Below, one piece after another: positions 55,904 to 64,000 of a stretch of 64,000 nt of DNA. Location of the stretch: assembly GCA_027627685.1 (NCBI GenBank), contig CP091241.1:767149-831148 (forward strand). The letters are read 5' to 3'. Position numbers and translations under genes: made by a program. How positions within the stretch are numbered: position 1 is the stretch's first letter; each line of letters begins with the position of its first letter. The notes beneath the pieces are model-generated. The model was given only the letters and a program-made list of their open reading frames with translations, was not told the DNA's origin and did not search any database. The stretch is from Hyphomonadaceae bacterium ML37. GTDB lineage: Bacteria; Pseudomonadota; Alphaproteobacteria; Caulobacterales; Maricaulaceae.

Positions 55904-55978
55904 GGGCTGGGCGCTGGCGGGCGCGGATACGGGGTGTATGCTGCGCGGCAAAACATGACAGTCGGGGAGTGAGATACA

Positions 55979-58321
55979 ATGAACTGGAAGCTTCTGGCGG
56001 CGGGGGCCGCTCTGGTCTGGGCGGGCGGATGTGAAAGCCTGCCAGCACCGTCAAACTGGATGGGCGCGCGCGAGTCGGCTCAGGAGACCAGCGGCGGGAC
56101 CGTTCGCGAGACCGCGCCGGCGTTCGAGGCCGAGATTCTGCGCAGCGCCTATGGTGTGCCCCATATCATCGCCGCCGATCATGGCGGGCTGGGTTATGGT
56201 CTCGGCTATGCCGCAGCGCAGGACAATATCTGCGAGATCGCCGACCGGATGATCACGGTGCGCGGCGAGCGCGCGGCCTTCCTCGGGGCCGGATCGCAGA
56301 ACGCCAATGTCGCCTCGGACCTGTTCCATCGCGGCGCGGCGAGCCCGGCGGTGGTGGAAGCCTATCTGAACGGCCCGGACGGCCATCCTGATACGCCCAG
56401 CGAAGAGGCGCGCGCCTTCGTGGCGGGCTTCGCGGCGGGCATTAATCGCTATTTGCAAGAGACCGGTGTGGATGACCTGACCGACCCGCGCTGCCGTGGC
56501 GCGGCCTGGGTGCGTCCGGTGTCGGACATCTATGTCTGGTTGAGCGCCCTGATCGCCCCGTTCGGCAATCCCATCTCCTCCGTGGCCAACGCCGCCCCTC
56601 CTGCGGACCCGGCGCCGGTGACCGAGGCGCGCCTCGACCCAGATTTCGATGCGCCGGTGATGGGCAGCAACGCCTATGGTCTGGGGCGGGAAGCGACGCG
56701 CGGCGGGCGCGGCGCGCTGCTGGGCAATCCGCATTATCCCTGGAACGGGACGCTGCGCTTTTACCGCTCCCACCTGATCATTCCGGGCGAGTTGAATGTG
56801 GTGGGCGCGGGCCTCATCACCACGCCATTTCCCGGCATCGGCCACACCGAACATCTGGCCTGGACCCACACCGTCTCCACGGCGCGCCGGTTCGGCTATT
56901 TTGAACTGACCCTCGATCCACAAGACCCCACCCGCTACCTGGTCGACGGCGAGTATCGCGAGATGACGCGCCAGGATGTGACGCTGGACGTGCGGGGCGA
57001 AGACGGCGCGCTGACGCCGGTCACCCGCACGCTGTACTCGACCGAATTCGGGCCGCTGGTGGTCACCGGCGATCTGCCGTGGACGCGCGAGCGCGCCTAT
57101 GCCCGCGCGGCGCCCAGCGAGGGGTTGCGCACCATTGACCAGTATCTGGCGGTCTGGGCGGCGCGTGATGTGCGCGACCTGCACGACGCGCTGGGCCGCT
57201 ATCAGGCGACGGCGTTCAACACGATCGCTGCTGACGCGTCGGGCGAGGCGTTTCACGGCGATATGGGCATGGTCCCGCACGTGACATCCGAGCTGATCGC
57301 CGCGTGCGCGCCCTCGCCCGCAGCGCGGGGCGCCTGGGCGTCCTTGCGCATTCCGGTGCTGGACGCGTCGCGGCCCGAATGCCGCTGGGGCAGCGACCCG
57401 GACGCGACCCGTCCCGGCGTGTTCGGACCGTCCAGTGCGCCGGCGATTTTCCGTGATGACTGGGTGGCCCAGAGCAATGACAGCCACTGGCTCAGCCAGC
57501 CGGCCGCGCCCATGACCGGATACAGCCCGGTCTATGGCGACGAGACCGGCGCGCGCAGCCTGCGCACGCGCCTCGCCATCGACATGATCGAGCAGCGCCT
57601 GGCCGGCGCCGACGGGTTGGGCGAGCCGGGCTTTGATCTTGAGACGATCACTGCGGCCATGTTCTCCAACCGCCACCATGGCGGCGAGCTGGTGCGTGAC
57701 GGTCTGGCCGCCCTGTGCCGTGATGAGGGCGGGGCGGAGCTGGAGGCGGTTTGCGCCACGCTGGAAGGCTGGGACTTGCGCGTGGACCGCGACAGCCGCG
57801 GCGTTTTGTTATTCAACCTGTTCGTCGAGGCGGGCGGGCTCCAGTGGCGCCAGGGCTTTGACCCGGCTGATCCTGTGCGTACGCCCCACACGCTGGATGT
57901 CTCTGACCCGGCGGTGCTGGCGGCCCTGCGCACAGCGGCAGGTCAGCTTGAGGCGCTGGGGATTGCGCCCGACGCGCGCCTGGGCGACGTCCAGGCGGAG
58001 ATGCGGGGCGAGGAGCGCATTGAGATCCACGGCGCCACGCGCGGAATGGGCGTGTTCAACATGATCATTCCCGAAGCGCCGCGCCCGCAAGTGGGCTCGC
58101 AGCGCGTCCTTCACGGGTCCAGCTGGATCATGGCGGTGGAGTTCACCGAAGAGGGTCCGCGCTCGCGCGGCCTGTTAAGCTATTCCCAGTCCACCGACCC
58201 GACCTCGCCGCATTATGGCGACCAGACGCGTCTGTATTCGGACAAGGGGTGGGACGAGCTCTACTTTGATGAGGCCGCGGCGCGGGCCAACGCCGTATCG
58301 GCGCGCACTCTGCGCGAATAG
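55979..58321 (+). CDS. Penicillin-acylase-family Ntn hydrolase (amide/N-acyl-homoserine-lactone acylase-like)
   Basis: A protein of 780 residues. N-terminal signal (LLAAGAALVWAGGC), possibly a lipoprotein (Cys18), though the lipobox is weak at -3. The alpha chain has RSAYGVPHIIAADHGGLGYG. A spacer precedes the self-cleavage site VMGSNAYGLG, where Ser230 becomes the N-terminal nucleophile. The beta chain has LLGNPHYPWNGTLRFYRSHL and WVAQSNDSHWLS. This is the layout of PvdQ/QuiP/AHL-acylase-type enzymes, which hydrolyse acyl amides in the periplasm. Substrate unknown; quorum-signal cleavage is one option. Confidence 0.9.
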   Translation: MNWKLLAAGAALVWAGGCESLPAPSNWMGARESAQETSGGTVRETAPAFEAEILRSAYGVPHIIAADHGGLGYGLGYAAAQDNICEIADRMITVRGERAAFLGAGSQNANVASDLFHRGAASPAVVEAYLNGPDGHPDTPSEEARAFVAGFAAGINRYLQETGVDDLTDPRCRGAAWVRPVSDIYVWLSALIAPFGNPISSVANAAPPADPAPVTEARLDPDFDAPVMGSNAYGLGREATRGGRGALLGNPHYPWNGTLRFYRSHLIIPGELNVVGAGLITTPFPGIGHTEHLAWTHTVSTARRFGYFELTLDPQDPTRYLVDGEYREMTRQDVTLDVRGEDGALTPVTRTLYSTEFGPLVVTGDLPWTRERAYARAAPSEGLRTIDQYLAVWAARDVRDLHDALGRYQATAFNTIAADASGEAFHGDMGMVPHVTSELIAACAPSPAARGAWASLRIPVLDASRPECRWGSDPDATRPGVFGPSSAPAIFRDDWVAQSNDSHWLSQPAAPMTGYSPVYGDETGARSLRTRLAIDMIEQRLAGADGLGEPGFDLETITAAMFSNRHHGGELVRDGLAALCRDEGGAELEAVCATLEGWDLRVDRDSRGVLLFNLFVEAGGLQWRQGFDPADPVRTPHTLDVSDPAVLAALRTAAGQLEALGIAPDARLGDVQAEMRGEERIEIHGATRGMGVFNMIIPEAPRPQVGSQRVLHGSSWIMAVEFTEEGPRSRGLLSYSQSTDPTSPHYGDQTRLYSDKGWDELYFDEAAARANAVSARTLRE

Positions 58322-58329
58322 CGACAAGC

Positions 58330-58380
58330 CGCCCATCCCCGCGCGTCTGAGTGCGGGGACGGGCGCTCGGCGTCTTTTCT
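58330..58380 (+). terminator. Intrinsic terminator of the acylase gene
   Basis: CGCCCATCCCCGC (58330-58342) and GCGGGGACGGGCG (58353-58365), 12 of 13 pairs, with a 10-base loop, followed after a short gap by TTTT at 58374-58377. It lies between convergent genes and may serve both. Confidence 0.7.
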
Positions 58381-58861
58381 AGAGCTTGCCCAGCATGTAG
58401 TCGGCGCTGGAGACTTCGAAGCCGCCGCCCGCTTCGACGAAGAGATGCTCGACCACACCGTCATTGACGACCATGGCGTAGCGCTGGGAGCGCGGGCCCA
58501 TGCCGAATTTCGACCCGTCGAGCTCCAGACCGATGGCCGAGGCGAACTGGCCGTTGCCGTCGGCGAGCATGAGTACATCCTCGCCCGCGCCCTGATCCTT
58601 GGCCCAGGCGCCCATGACGAACACATCATTGACCGAGGTGCAGGCGATCCGGTCGATGCCTTTGGCTTTCAGCTCGTCCGCCTTGGCGATGAAGCCCGGC
58701 AGATGCTTGGCCGAACAGGTGGGGGTGAAGGCGCCGGGCACCGCGAACAGCGCCACGCGCTTGCCCTTGAAGGCGTCCGCCGTGGACATGGGCGCCGGGC
58801 CGTCCGCGGTCATGGTCATGAAGGTCACGTCAGGCAGGGCGTCGCCGGTCTTGATGGTCAT
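58379..58861 (-). CDS. Peroxiredoxin (Prx5/AhpE-like, glutaredoxin-linked type)
   Basis: A protein of 160 residues from MTIKTGDALPDVTF. The peroxidatic site is VPGAFTPTCSAKHLPGF with Cys49, the PxxxTxxC motif of peroxiredoxins. TSVNDVFVMGAW and GPRSQRYAMVVNDGVV match the Prx5 group, which uses glutathione/glutaredoxin or thioredoxin to recycle. GGAGG precedes ATG 58861. It is divergent from the yqgE gene. Confidence 0.95.
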   Translation of the reverse strand: MTIKTGDALPDVTFMTMTADGPAPMSTADAFKGKRVALFAVPGAFTPTCSAKHLPGFIAKADELKAKGIDRIACTSVNDVFVMGAWAKDQGAGEDVLMLADGNGQFASAIGLELDGSKFGMGPRSQRYAMVVNDGVVEHLFVEAGGGFEVSSADYMLGKL

Positions 58862-58999
58862 GGGGCCTCCGAGGGGTTTGCGTCCGGCGCACACACGCGC
58901 CGCCTACCCCTGCGAGATAGGCCGGGCCCGGGCGCCGCGCAAGGCGAAGCTGGCGCACGTGACTGGACAGACCCCCGTCCGGCGCGAGAGACTTGGGTC

Positions 59000-59584
59000 A
59001 TGAGCAGACCGCTGCCCCATACCGCCGCCGGTTATCTCGGCGGACGCCTGCTGATCGCCAGCCCGCTGATCGGCGACCCGCGCTTTGACCGCGCCGTGGT
59101 GTTCATGTGCGCCCATGGCGAGGACAGCGCGATGGGGCTGATCATCAACCGCCCCATGACCGGGCTGCGCCTGCGCGACCTTCTGGACCAGCTGGACGTG
59201 ACCGGCGCGGAAACCGCAGCGGACTGCCCGGTGCATGATGGCGGTCCGGTGGACCGCGACCGGGGTTTTGTCCTCCATACGCTCGATGTTACTTGCGGTC
59301 CGGCCACGCTGCCGGTCGGGGCAGGGCTGGGCCTCACGGCGACTCGCGAGATTCTGGACGCGCTGGCCTCGGGCGCCGCCCCGCGCCAGGCGTTGATGGT
59401 GCTGGGGTATTCCGGCTGGGAGGCGGGCCAGCTGGAGGATGAGATCGCGGCCAATGCCTGGCTGGTCTGCGAAGCCGACGAGGCGCTGGTCTTCGGCGCC
59501 GATGACGAGGTGAAGTGGGCCCAGGCCCTGAGCACGCTGGGCGTGACGCCGGAATACCTGACCGGCGCGTCAGGGCATGCCTAG
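59000..59584 (+). CDS. yqgE: YqgE/AlgH family protein
   Basis: A protein of 194 residues: GYLGGRLLIASPLIGDPRFD, VVFMCAHGEDSAMGLIINRP, GGPVDRDRGFVLH and LGYSGWEAGQLEDEIAANAW are all diagnostic of the YqgE/AlgH family. The protein is widespread and conserved but its biochemical role is unknown. The frame is open far upstream, antisense to the peroxiredoxin gene, but the family starts at ATG 59000. Divergent from the peroxiredoxin, 138 bp between. Confidence 0.95.
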   Translation: MSRPLPHTAAGYLGGRLLIASPLIGDPRFDRAVVFMCAHGEDSAMGLIINRPMTGLRLRDLLDQLDVTGAETAADCPVHDGGPVDRDRGFVLHTLDVTCGPATLPVGAGLGLTATREILDALASGAAPRQALMVLGYSGWEAGQLEDEIAANAWLVCEADEALVFGADDEVKWAQALSTLGVTPEYLTGASGHA

Positions 59585-59599
59585 GTTTTCCGCTTCCGC

Positions 59600-59622
59600 T
59601 TGACGCGGTGAACGAACGTTCG
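59600..59622 (+). promoter_or_regulatory. Putative promoter and operator of the TetR/hydrolase/MATE operon
   Basis: TTGACG (59600-59605, -35-like) followed by the perfect 10-bp palindrome CGAACGTTCG (59613-59622), 12 bp before ATG 59635. The position fits autorepression by the TetR protein encoded next. No clear -10 was seen. Confidence 0.5.
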
Positions 59623-59634
59623 CATGGATTGCGA

Positions 59635-60222
59635 ATGAGCGCGCTCGAGACCCGCACCCGCATAATGGACGCCGCCCTGGCCGCCTTGCCGGCGGAGGGA
59701 TTTGAAGGTCTGTCTATTGGTCGCCTAGCGGCGCGCACCGGTCTGTCAAAGAGCGGCCTGTTTGCGCATTTCGGCGGGCAAGGCGCGCTGCAGATCGCAG
59801 TCATTGATGCGGCGGCGGCGCGGTTTGACGCCATGGTGACGCGCCCGGTGCTGGCGGAAGCGGACACTCTGGAGCGCCTGAAACTGCTGGCGCAGCTATG
59901 GCTCGCCTGGGTCACGACGGACGGGCAGGGCCGGCCCTGTCCGCTGATGCAGGCGGCGATGAGTGCGCCGGGGCTGGCCGATGAGGCGGGCGGACATGCC
60001 CGCGCCGTCCGGGCGCGCTTCCATCCCTTTGTCACGAGGCTGGCGCGCCGCGCCGTGCAAGCCGGGCAGCTGCGCAAGGACACCGATCCGCAGCGCTTCG
60101 CCTTCCGGTTTGAAGCGCTGGGCCTGGCGGCGGGGCTGCATGCCCTGAGCGATGACCCGGCGCGGGTGCACGCTTGCGCTGAGGCGGAATACGCCGCCCT
60201 GTTTGAGGAGTTCGCGGCGTGA
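59635..60222 (+). CDS. TetR-family transcriptional regulator
   Basis: A protein of 195 residues with an N-terminal helix-turn-helix (GFEGLSIGRLAARTGLSKSG then LFAHFGGQGAL) and a helical ligand domain. It is the first gene of TetR-hydrolase-MATE, overlapping the hydrolase by GTGA. The ATG at 59635 is chosen because the frame further upstream lies inside yqgE. A palindrome 12 bp upstream is the likely self-operator. Effector unknown. Confidence 0.88.
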   Translation: MSALETRTRIMDAALAALPAEGFEGLSIGRLAARTGLSKSGLFAHFGGQGALQIAVIDAAAARFDAMVTRPVLAEADTLERLKLLAQLWLAWVTTDGQGRPCPLMQAAMSAPGLADEAGGHARAVRARFHPFVTRLARRAVQAGQLRKDTDPQRFAFRFEALGLAAGLHALSDDPARVHACAEAEYAALFEEFAA

Positions 60223-61031
60223 AAATGCTGGCGGTGAATCTGGCGGCGCGCCTGACCCCGCAGCGCTTTCGCGCCGAGGCGGGCCGGCGTTTCGTCACGC
60301 CGCGCGTGCGCCGGCAGTCCGATACCGGACGCGACTTTCTGCAGCAGCTGGAGCGCGCCGATTTCGACGGCCCCCTCGGGCGCCAGCGCGCCTGGACGGG
60401 CGGGGAGGGGCCGCTGGTTTTCTTCCAGCATGGCTGGGAGGCAGACAGCGCCGATCTGGCCACACTGGCCGAAGCGGTGATGGCGCGCGGGGCGCGGGTA
60501 TGCCTGATCGACGGTCCGGCCCATGGCGAGAGCGAGGGATCGACGGCGACTTTGCTGGATTTCGCCGCGGGGCTCGCCGCCGCCGCGCGCGCTTTTGGTC
60601 AGCCGGACGCGGTCGCGGCCCACTCCATGGGCTTGCCGGCCAGTGTCATCGCCATGCGCCGTCATGGGCTGGCGCCGCGGCGCGTAGCAGGGATCGCTGG
60701 GCCGGACTCGCTTCCCGCCAATGTCCGCTTCCAGGGCGGCCATATGGGCATGAGCGAGACGGCAGTCCGGCGCCTGCTGGAGGCCGTCAGCTTCCGCCTG
60801 GGTGAACCGGCGGAGGGGCTGAGCATTGTGCGCGAGGCGCATGCCCTGACCGCGCAGGCGCTGATTTTGCACGGGCGCGGGGATGTCATCACCCCGCCAG
60901 AAGCCGGCGAACGCATCGCCGCCGCCTGGCCGGGCTCTGAGCTGGTGATGTTTGATGGTCTGGGTCACCGCGCGGTGCTGCGCCACCCGGACGTGGTGGC
61001 GCGCGTCAGCGGCTTTCTCGCGCCTGATTGA
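60219..61031 (+). CDS. Alpha/beta hydrolase
   Basis: A protein of 270 residues. LVFFQHGWEADSADL is the oxyanion strand, AVAAHSMGLPASV is the nucleophile elbow with a Ser in HSMGLP (A in the usual G position), ALILHGRGDVITPP holds the acid and FDGLGHRAVLRHP the His. It starts with GTG overlapping the TetR stop; ATG two codons later is possible. Co-transcription with TetR suggests a detoxifying esterase. Substrate unknown. Confidence 0.85.
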   Translation: MKMLAVNLAARLTPQRFRAEAGRRFVTPRVRRQSDTGRDFLQQLERADFDGPLGRQRAWTGGEGPLVFFQHGWEADSADLATLAEAVMARGARVCLIDGPAHGESEGSTATLLDFAAGLAAAARAFGQPDAVAAHSMGLPASVIAMRRHGLAPRRVAGIAGPDSLPANVRFQGGHMGMSETAVRRLLEAVSFRLGEPAEGLSIVREAHALTAQALILHGRGDVITPPEAGERIAAAWPGSELVMFDGLGHRAVLRHPDVVARVSGFLAPD

Positions 61032-61106
61032 ACAGACAAGTGTGGCGGGATGGCCGCCGACGCCTTAGATAGGCCGTCACCAACCCGCCTTGCGAAAGGG
61101 CCGTTC

Positions 61107-62561
61107 ATGGCCGCCACCCGCGCCGCGCGCGACCTGACCCAGGGTCCGGTCTTCGGCCATGTCCTGCGCATGGTGATCCCGATGTCGTTCGGGATTGTGG
61201 CCATGATGCTGGTCGGCGTGGTGGACGCCTACTGGGTCGGGCGGCTGGGCACGGCGCAGCAGGCGGCTGTGCAGTTCGTGTTCCCCGTTTCCATGCTGGT
61301 CATGAGCATCGCCATCGGGCTCGGCGCCGGCGCGGTGTCCGTGGTGGCGCGCGCCGCCGGGCGCGGCGATCACGGCCGGACCCGCCGCGTGGCGACCGAT
61401 GCTGTCACCCTGTCGCTGATCGTCGTCGTCATCGTCGCCGCGCTGGGCGTCGCGACGATTGATCCGGTGTTCCGTGCGCTGGGCGCCACGGAGGCGATGA
61501 TGCCTTACGTGCGCGAATACATGGTCATCTGGTTTGCCGGCATCGTGTTCATGGTCGGGCCCATGGTGGCGGGCAATCTGTTGCGCGCGCTGGGCGATGC
61601 CATCATTCCCAGCCTGATCATGGTCTTCGCCGCCATCATCAACATGATCTTGGACCCGATCCTGATCTTCGGCTGGGGACCCATTCCGCGCATGGAAGTG
61701 CAAGGCGCGGCCTGGGCCACTCTGATCTCCAACCTGGTGGTGTTCATCCTGGCCATGGGGATCATCATCTGGCGTGAAAAGCTGATCGACTTCTCCTTCC
61801 CGGGCTGGAGCGAGCTGATGTGGAACTGGCGCGAGATCGCCCGGGTGGGCGTCCCGGCGGCTGGCTCCAACATGATCGGCCCGTTGGCTAACACCGCCGT
61901 GTTCGCTGCCGTGGCGGGATTTGGCGAGCCGGCTGTGGCGGGTCTGGGCGTGGGCATGCGGGTGGAGGCGTTGGCGATCATTCCGTTGTTTGCGCTGTCG
62001 GGTAGTATCGGGCCGATCACCGGACAGAATGGCGGCGCGGGACGCACGGACCGGGTGCGTGAGGCGTTCGTCAAATCCTTCCTGTTCAGTCTGGGCTGGG
62101 GCCTCCTCATCGCCATTGTCCTCGCGGCGCTGAGCGGGGTGCTTGCGCCCGTCTTCCTGCCTGGCGAGGAGGGTCAGGACATGGCGCGCGCCTACTGGCT
62201 GATCGCGCCCTTCGCGGTGGCCGGATATGGCGTGGCGATGGCGGCGGCGGCGGGGTTCAATGGGCTCGGCCGTCCGCTGATGGGGGTGGCGGTCAATCTG
62301 TTCCGCGGTGTTGCGCTGGTGGCGCCGCTGGCCTGGCTGGGCGCGATGCTGGGCGGCGCCACGGGCGTCATCTGGGGCGTGTTCGCCGCCAATATGATCG
62401 CCGGTGTGGTGATCGCCGCCGTCGTACTGCGCCTGTGTCCGCTGACGGCTGTGGATGCCCGCGTCCGCCGGCCGGACCCGCCGGCTACGGCGCCGGACGG
62501 CGCACCAGGCGCGCCGCCAGCTCCGCTTTCTCGCCCAGCCCCGGATGCGGGTAAGCTGTGA
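61107..62561 (+). CDS. MATE-family multidrug efflux transporter
   Basis: A protein of 484 residues with 12 membrane helices. GPVFGHVLRMVIPMSFGIVA, VDAYWVGRLGTAQQAAV and the second-half GVPAAGSNMIGPLANTAVFA are MATE (NorM/DinF) hallmarks. It would expel drugs or metabolites using Na+ or H+. GAAAGGG precedes ATG 61107. The last 45 residues are Pro/Ala-rich and overlap the 3' end of the convergent TPMT gene by 77 bp. It follows the hydrolase at 75 bp and is probably controlled by the same TetR. Confidence 0.93.
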   Translation: MAATRAARDLTQGPVFGHVLRMVIPMSFGIVAMMLVGVVDAYWVGRLGTAQQAAVQFVFPVSMLVMSIAIGLGAGAVSVVARAAGRGDHGRTRRVATDAVTLSLIVVVIVAALGVATIDPVFRALGATEAMMPYVREYMVIWFAGIVFMVGPMVAGNLLRALGDAIIPSLIMVFAAIINMILDPILIFGWGPIPRMEVQGAAWATLISNLVVFILAMGIIIWREKLIDFSFPGWSELMWNWREIARVGVPAAGSNMIGPLANTAVFAAVAGFGEPAVAGLGVGMRVEALAIIPLFALSGSIGPITGQNGGAGRTDRVREAFVKSFLFSLGWGLLIAIVLAALSGVLAPVFLPGEEGQDMARAYWLIAPFAVAGYGVAMAAAAGFNGLGRPLMGVAVNLFRGVALVAPLAWLGAMLGGATGVIWGVFAANMIAGVVIAAVVLRLCPLTAVDARVRRPDPPATAPDGAPGAPPAPLSRPAPDAGKL

Positions 62562-63108
62562 GAGGGCTGTCCGGCCAGACCCACCGCGTGTCCGGCAAAA
62601 GCGTGCGCATGGCGTCCATATCGCAGCCATAGGGCGGTCCACCGGGCTCGTCTTTCTGCATGAACAGGGCGAACAGCGATCCGCCGGGCTTCAAGCTGGC
62701 GTGCACCATGGCCTCCCAGTCGGCTCTCAGGCGCGGATGGATCGCGCACAGAAAGGTCTGCTCCCACACCGCGTCAAACGGTGCGTCCGGCAGGAAGGCC
62801 AGGGCGTCGGCGGAGACGAAGGTTCCGGCGAGCGCCTCCTGGGCAAAACGATCACGCTGCCAGTCAATGGCGCTGGGCGCCATGTCGACGCCGGTGACGA
62901 TGAGCCCAAGCCGGGCGAAGGCTTCGGGCTCGGCGCCGCGCCCGCACCCGGGAACCAGCATGCGGCTGCCCGGTTTGAACGCCCCGGCCTCCGCCCAGTC
63001 CGCCAAGGCCGGGTGAACGCCCACGCGCTCCCACGGCGCGTCATCGGCGCGAAACCGCGCGTCCCAGTCCACGACCTTGCGGTCGTCAAATGTCGGTGTG
63101 CCGGTCAT
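62485..63108 (-). CDS. Thiopurine S-methyltransferase-like SAM methyltransferase
   Basis: A protein of 207 residues from MTGTPTFDDRKVVDWDARFRA. MLVPGCGRGAEPEAFARLG is the SAM loop in TPMT form (PGCGRG), VDMAPSAIDW follows, and DAVWEQTFLCAIHP is the TPMT-type catalytic segment. Members methylate thiols, halides or tellurite/selenium species. Its 3' end runs 77 bp into the convergent MATE gene. ATG 63108 is the only start that fits the family N-terminus. Confidence 0.87.
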   Translation of the reverse strand: MTGTPTFDDRKVVDWDARFRADDAPWERVGVHPALADWAEAGAFKPGSRMLVPGCGRGAEPEAFARLGLIVTGVDMAPSAIDWQRDRFAQEALAGTFVSADALAFLPDAPFDAVWEQTFLCAIHPRLRADWEAMVHASLKPGGSLFALFMQKDEPGGPPYGCDMDAMRTLLPDTRWVWPDSPLTAYPHPGLGEKAELAARLVRRPAP

Positions 63109-63226
63109 GCCCGGTTCATGGCCCTCGCCGCAGCGTGTGTAAATAGCCGCAAGGCAAGCGGGTTCCCTGAATCTGGCGGAGGCGCTTAAACTGGCCGCTG
63201 GTTGGAGGCAGGCAGGGGAGGGCGCG

Positions 63227-64000
63227 ATGACGGTTATGCAGCATGACGCGGCGCCTGCGCCTGCACGTCCCGGCATGCGCCCCCTCCTCCCGCCCGCCAT
63301 CCTTTTTGCGGGCGCGGCGGGCGTTGTGCTCATCCTGGCCGGGTTGATGGTGCTGGCCAGCCTCAACGCCGCGCCGGACTGGTCGCAAGGCTGGCGCCCG
63401 ATCCGGTCCCCGCTCGAGCTCGATGGCCGCTTCTGGGTGTCTGTGATGACCGGCGCCCTGGCCGCCCTGTCATCGGCGTGGATCTGGTCGTTGAAACCCG
63501 GCGACCTGGCGGTGCGCCTGTTTGCGCTCAGCGGCGTCGCCACCTTCCTGTTCTGCATGGGCGCGGCCGGTAATCTCGCGCCCAGCGCTGTTGCTTTCCC
63601 GGTCGCCCTGACGCTTGCAATGATGAACGCTATCGGCGCGGTCGCCTTTGGTCTGGTGATGATCGCGCTGTTCGCCATCTATCCGGCGCGCCTGCCCGGT
63701 GCGGCCTGGCTGATCGCGGCGTGTGTGGCGGTGTTCGGCGGCTGGACGATGTTCGCCGCCTTTGGACCTCTGGACCTTTCCATCGCGGTTCAGCGCATCA
63801 CTTTTCTGGAAATGCTGGTCATTATCGCGGTCAGCCTGGCGCAGATCGCGGCGGCGCGCGGCGATCCGGTGCAACGCGCGATTGCCGTGTGGCTGAGCGC
63901 CAGCGTGATCATCGGTGCGGGAGGATTCATCGCCACGGTGGCCGCGCCCGTGACGTTTGGCGCCCGGCCGCTGATCGATCCTCAGTACGCCTTCGCCTTC
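63227..64000 (+). CDS. Multi-pass membrane protein, N-terminal part (possible sensor kinase)
   Basis: Open from ATG 63227 (after GGGGAGGG) to the end of the window, 258 codons, so the gene is truncated. It has about seven hydrophobic helices (for example AILFAGAAGVVLILAGLMVL and AVAFGLVMIALFAIYPARLP). The segment IWSLKPGDLAVRLFALSGVATFLF resembles the N-terminal sensor region of some membrane histidine kinases, but no kinase motif lies inside the window. Call it a membrane protein of unknown role. Confidence 0.6.
   Translation, partial: MTVMQHDAAPAPARPGMRPLLPPAILFAGAAGVVLILAGLMVLASLNAAPDWSQGWRPIRSPLELDGRFWVSVMTGALAALSSAWIWSLKPGDLAVRLFALSGVATFLFCMGAAGNLAPSAVAFPVALTLAMMNAIGAVAFGLVMIALFAIYPARLPGAAWLIAACVAVFGGWTMFAAFGPLDLSIAVQRITFLEMLVIIAVSLAQIAAARGDPVQRAIAVWLSASVIIGAGGFIATVAAPVTFGARPLIDPQYAFAF

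Overview
The window is about 64 kb of gene-dense, GC-rich DNA. Its content points to an aerobic alphaproteobacterium, probably marine or aquatic and close to Maricaulales/Hyphomonadaceae. The grounds are an EcfG-type general-stress sigma factor with matching GGAAC-N16-CGTT promoters, a complete ccoNOQP-ccoGHIS cluster, many ATGA-coupled operons, and several protein families typical of that group. The taxonomic guess is inference. No tRNA, rRNA, CRISPR array or insertion sequence was seen.

Layout. (1) 1-5005: the 3' half of a type II secretion operon (gspF end, GHIJKLM and a GspC/N-like gene), followed on the minus strand by a lone secretin-N0/STN protein and a 1159-residue secreted subtilase that is a plausible T2SS substrate. 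(2) 9760-12634: surface-glycan genes (GT9 glycosyltransferase, rmlA, zinc-ribbon methyltransferase). (3) 12652-20857: a divergent locus. One arm is TetR, two GST-family proteins, a tandem HCCA-isomerase/DsbA-fold protein and a formylglycine-generating lipoprotein. The other arm is two Cys-type sulfatases. Between them lies a perfect palindrome carrying back-to-back TATAAT hexamers. (4) 20886-24988: a BaiN/HI0933 flavoprotein, two PRC-barrel genes and an EcfG sigma factor. (5) 25190-29364: an ABC1/AarF kinase, an alpha/beta hydrolase coupled to an FrhB/HCAR-like Fe-S flavoprotein, and a BLUF photosensor. (6) 29596-38827: the most striking part, a two-gene operon for trifunctional propionyl-CoA synthase and bifunctional malonyl-CoA reductase, the signature enzymes of the 3-hydroxypropionate route. 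It is followed by two thiolases, a carotenoid oxygenase and a SOUL heme protein. (7) 43674-53403: cbb3 oxidase structural and assembly genes. (8) 53678-64000: katG, an Ntn acylase, a peroxiredoxin, YqgE, a TetR/hydrolase/MATE operon, a TPMT-like methyltransferase and the start of a multi-pass membrane protein.

How the genes work together. Malonyl-CoA reductase turns malonyl-CoA into 3-hydroxypropionate, and propionyl-CoA synthase turns that into propionyl-CoA. Together they give a carboxylation-dependent C2-to-C3 route for anaplerosis or redox balancing. The cbb3 oxidase, KatG, peroxiredoxin and EcfG genes fit an aerobe that meets low oxygen and oxidative stress. The sulfatase locus looks like a self-contained module that matures its own sulfatases and may process the released aromatic or alkyl products through glutathione chemistry.
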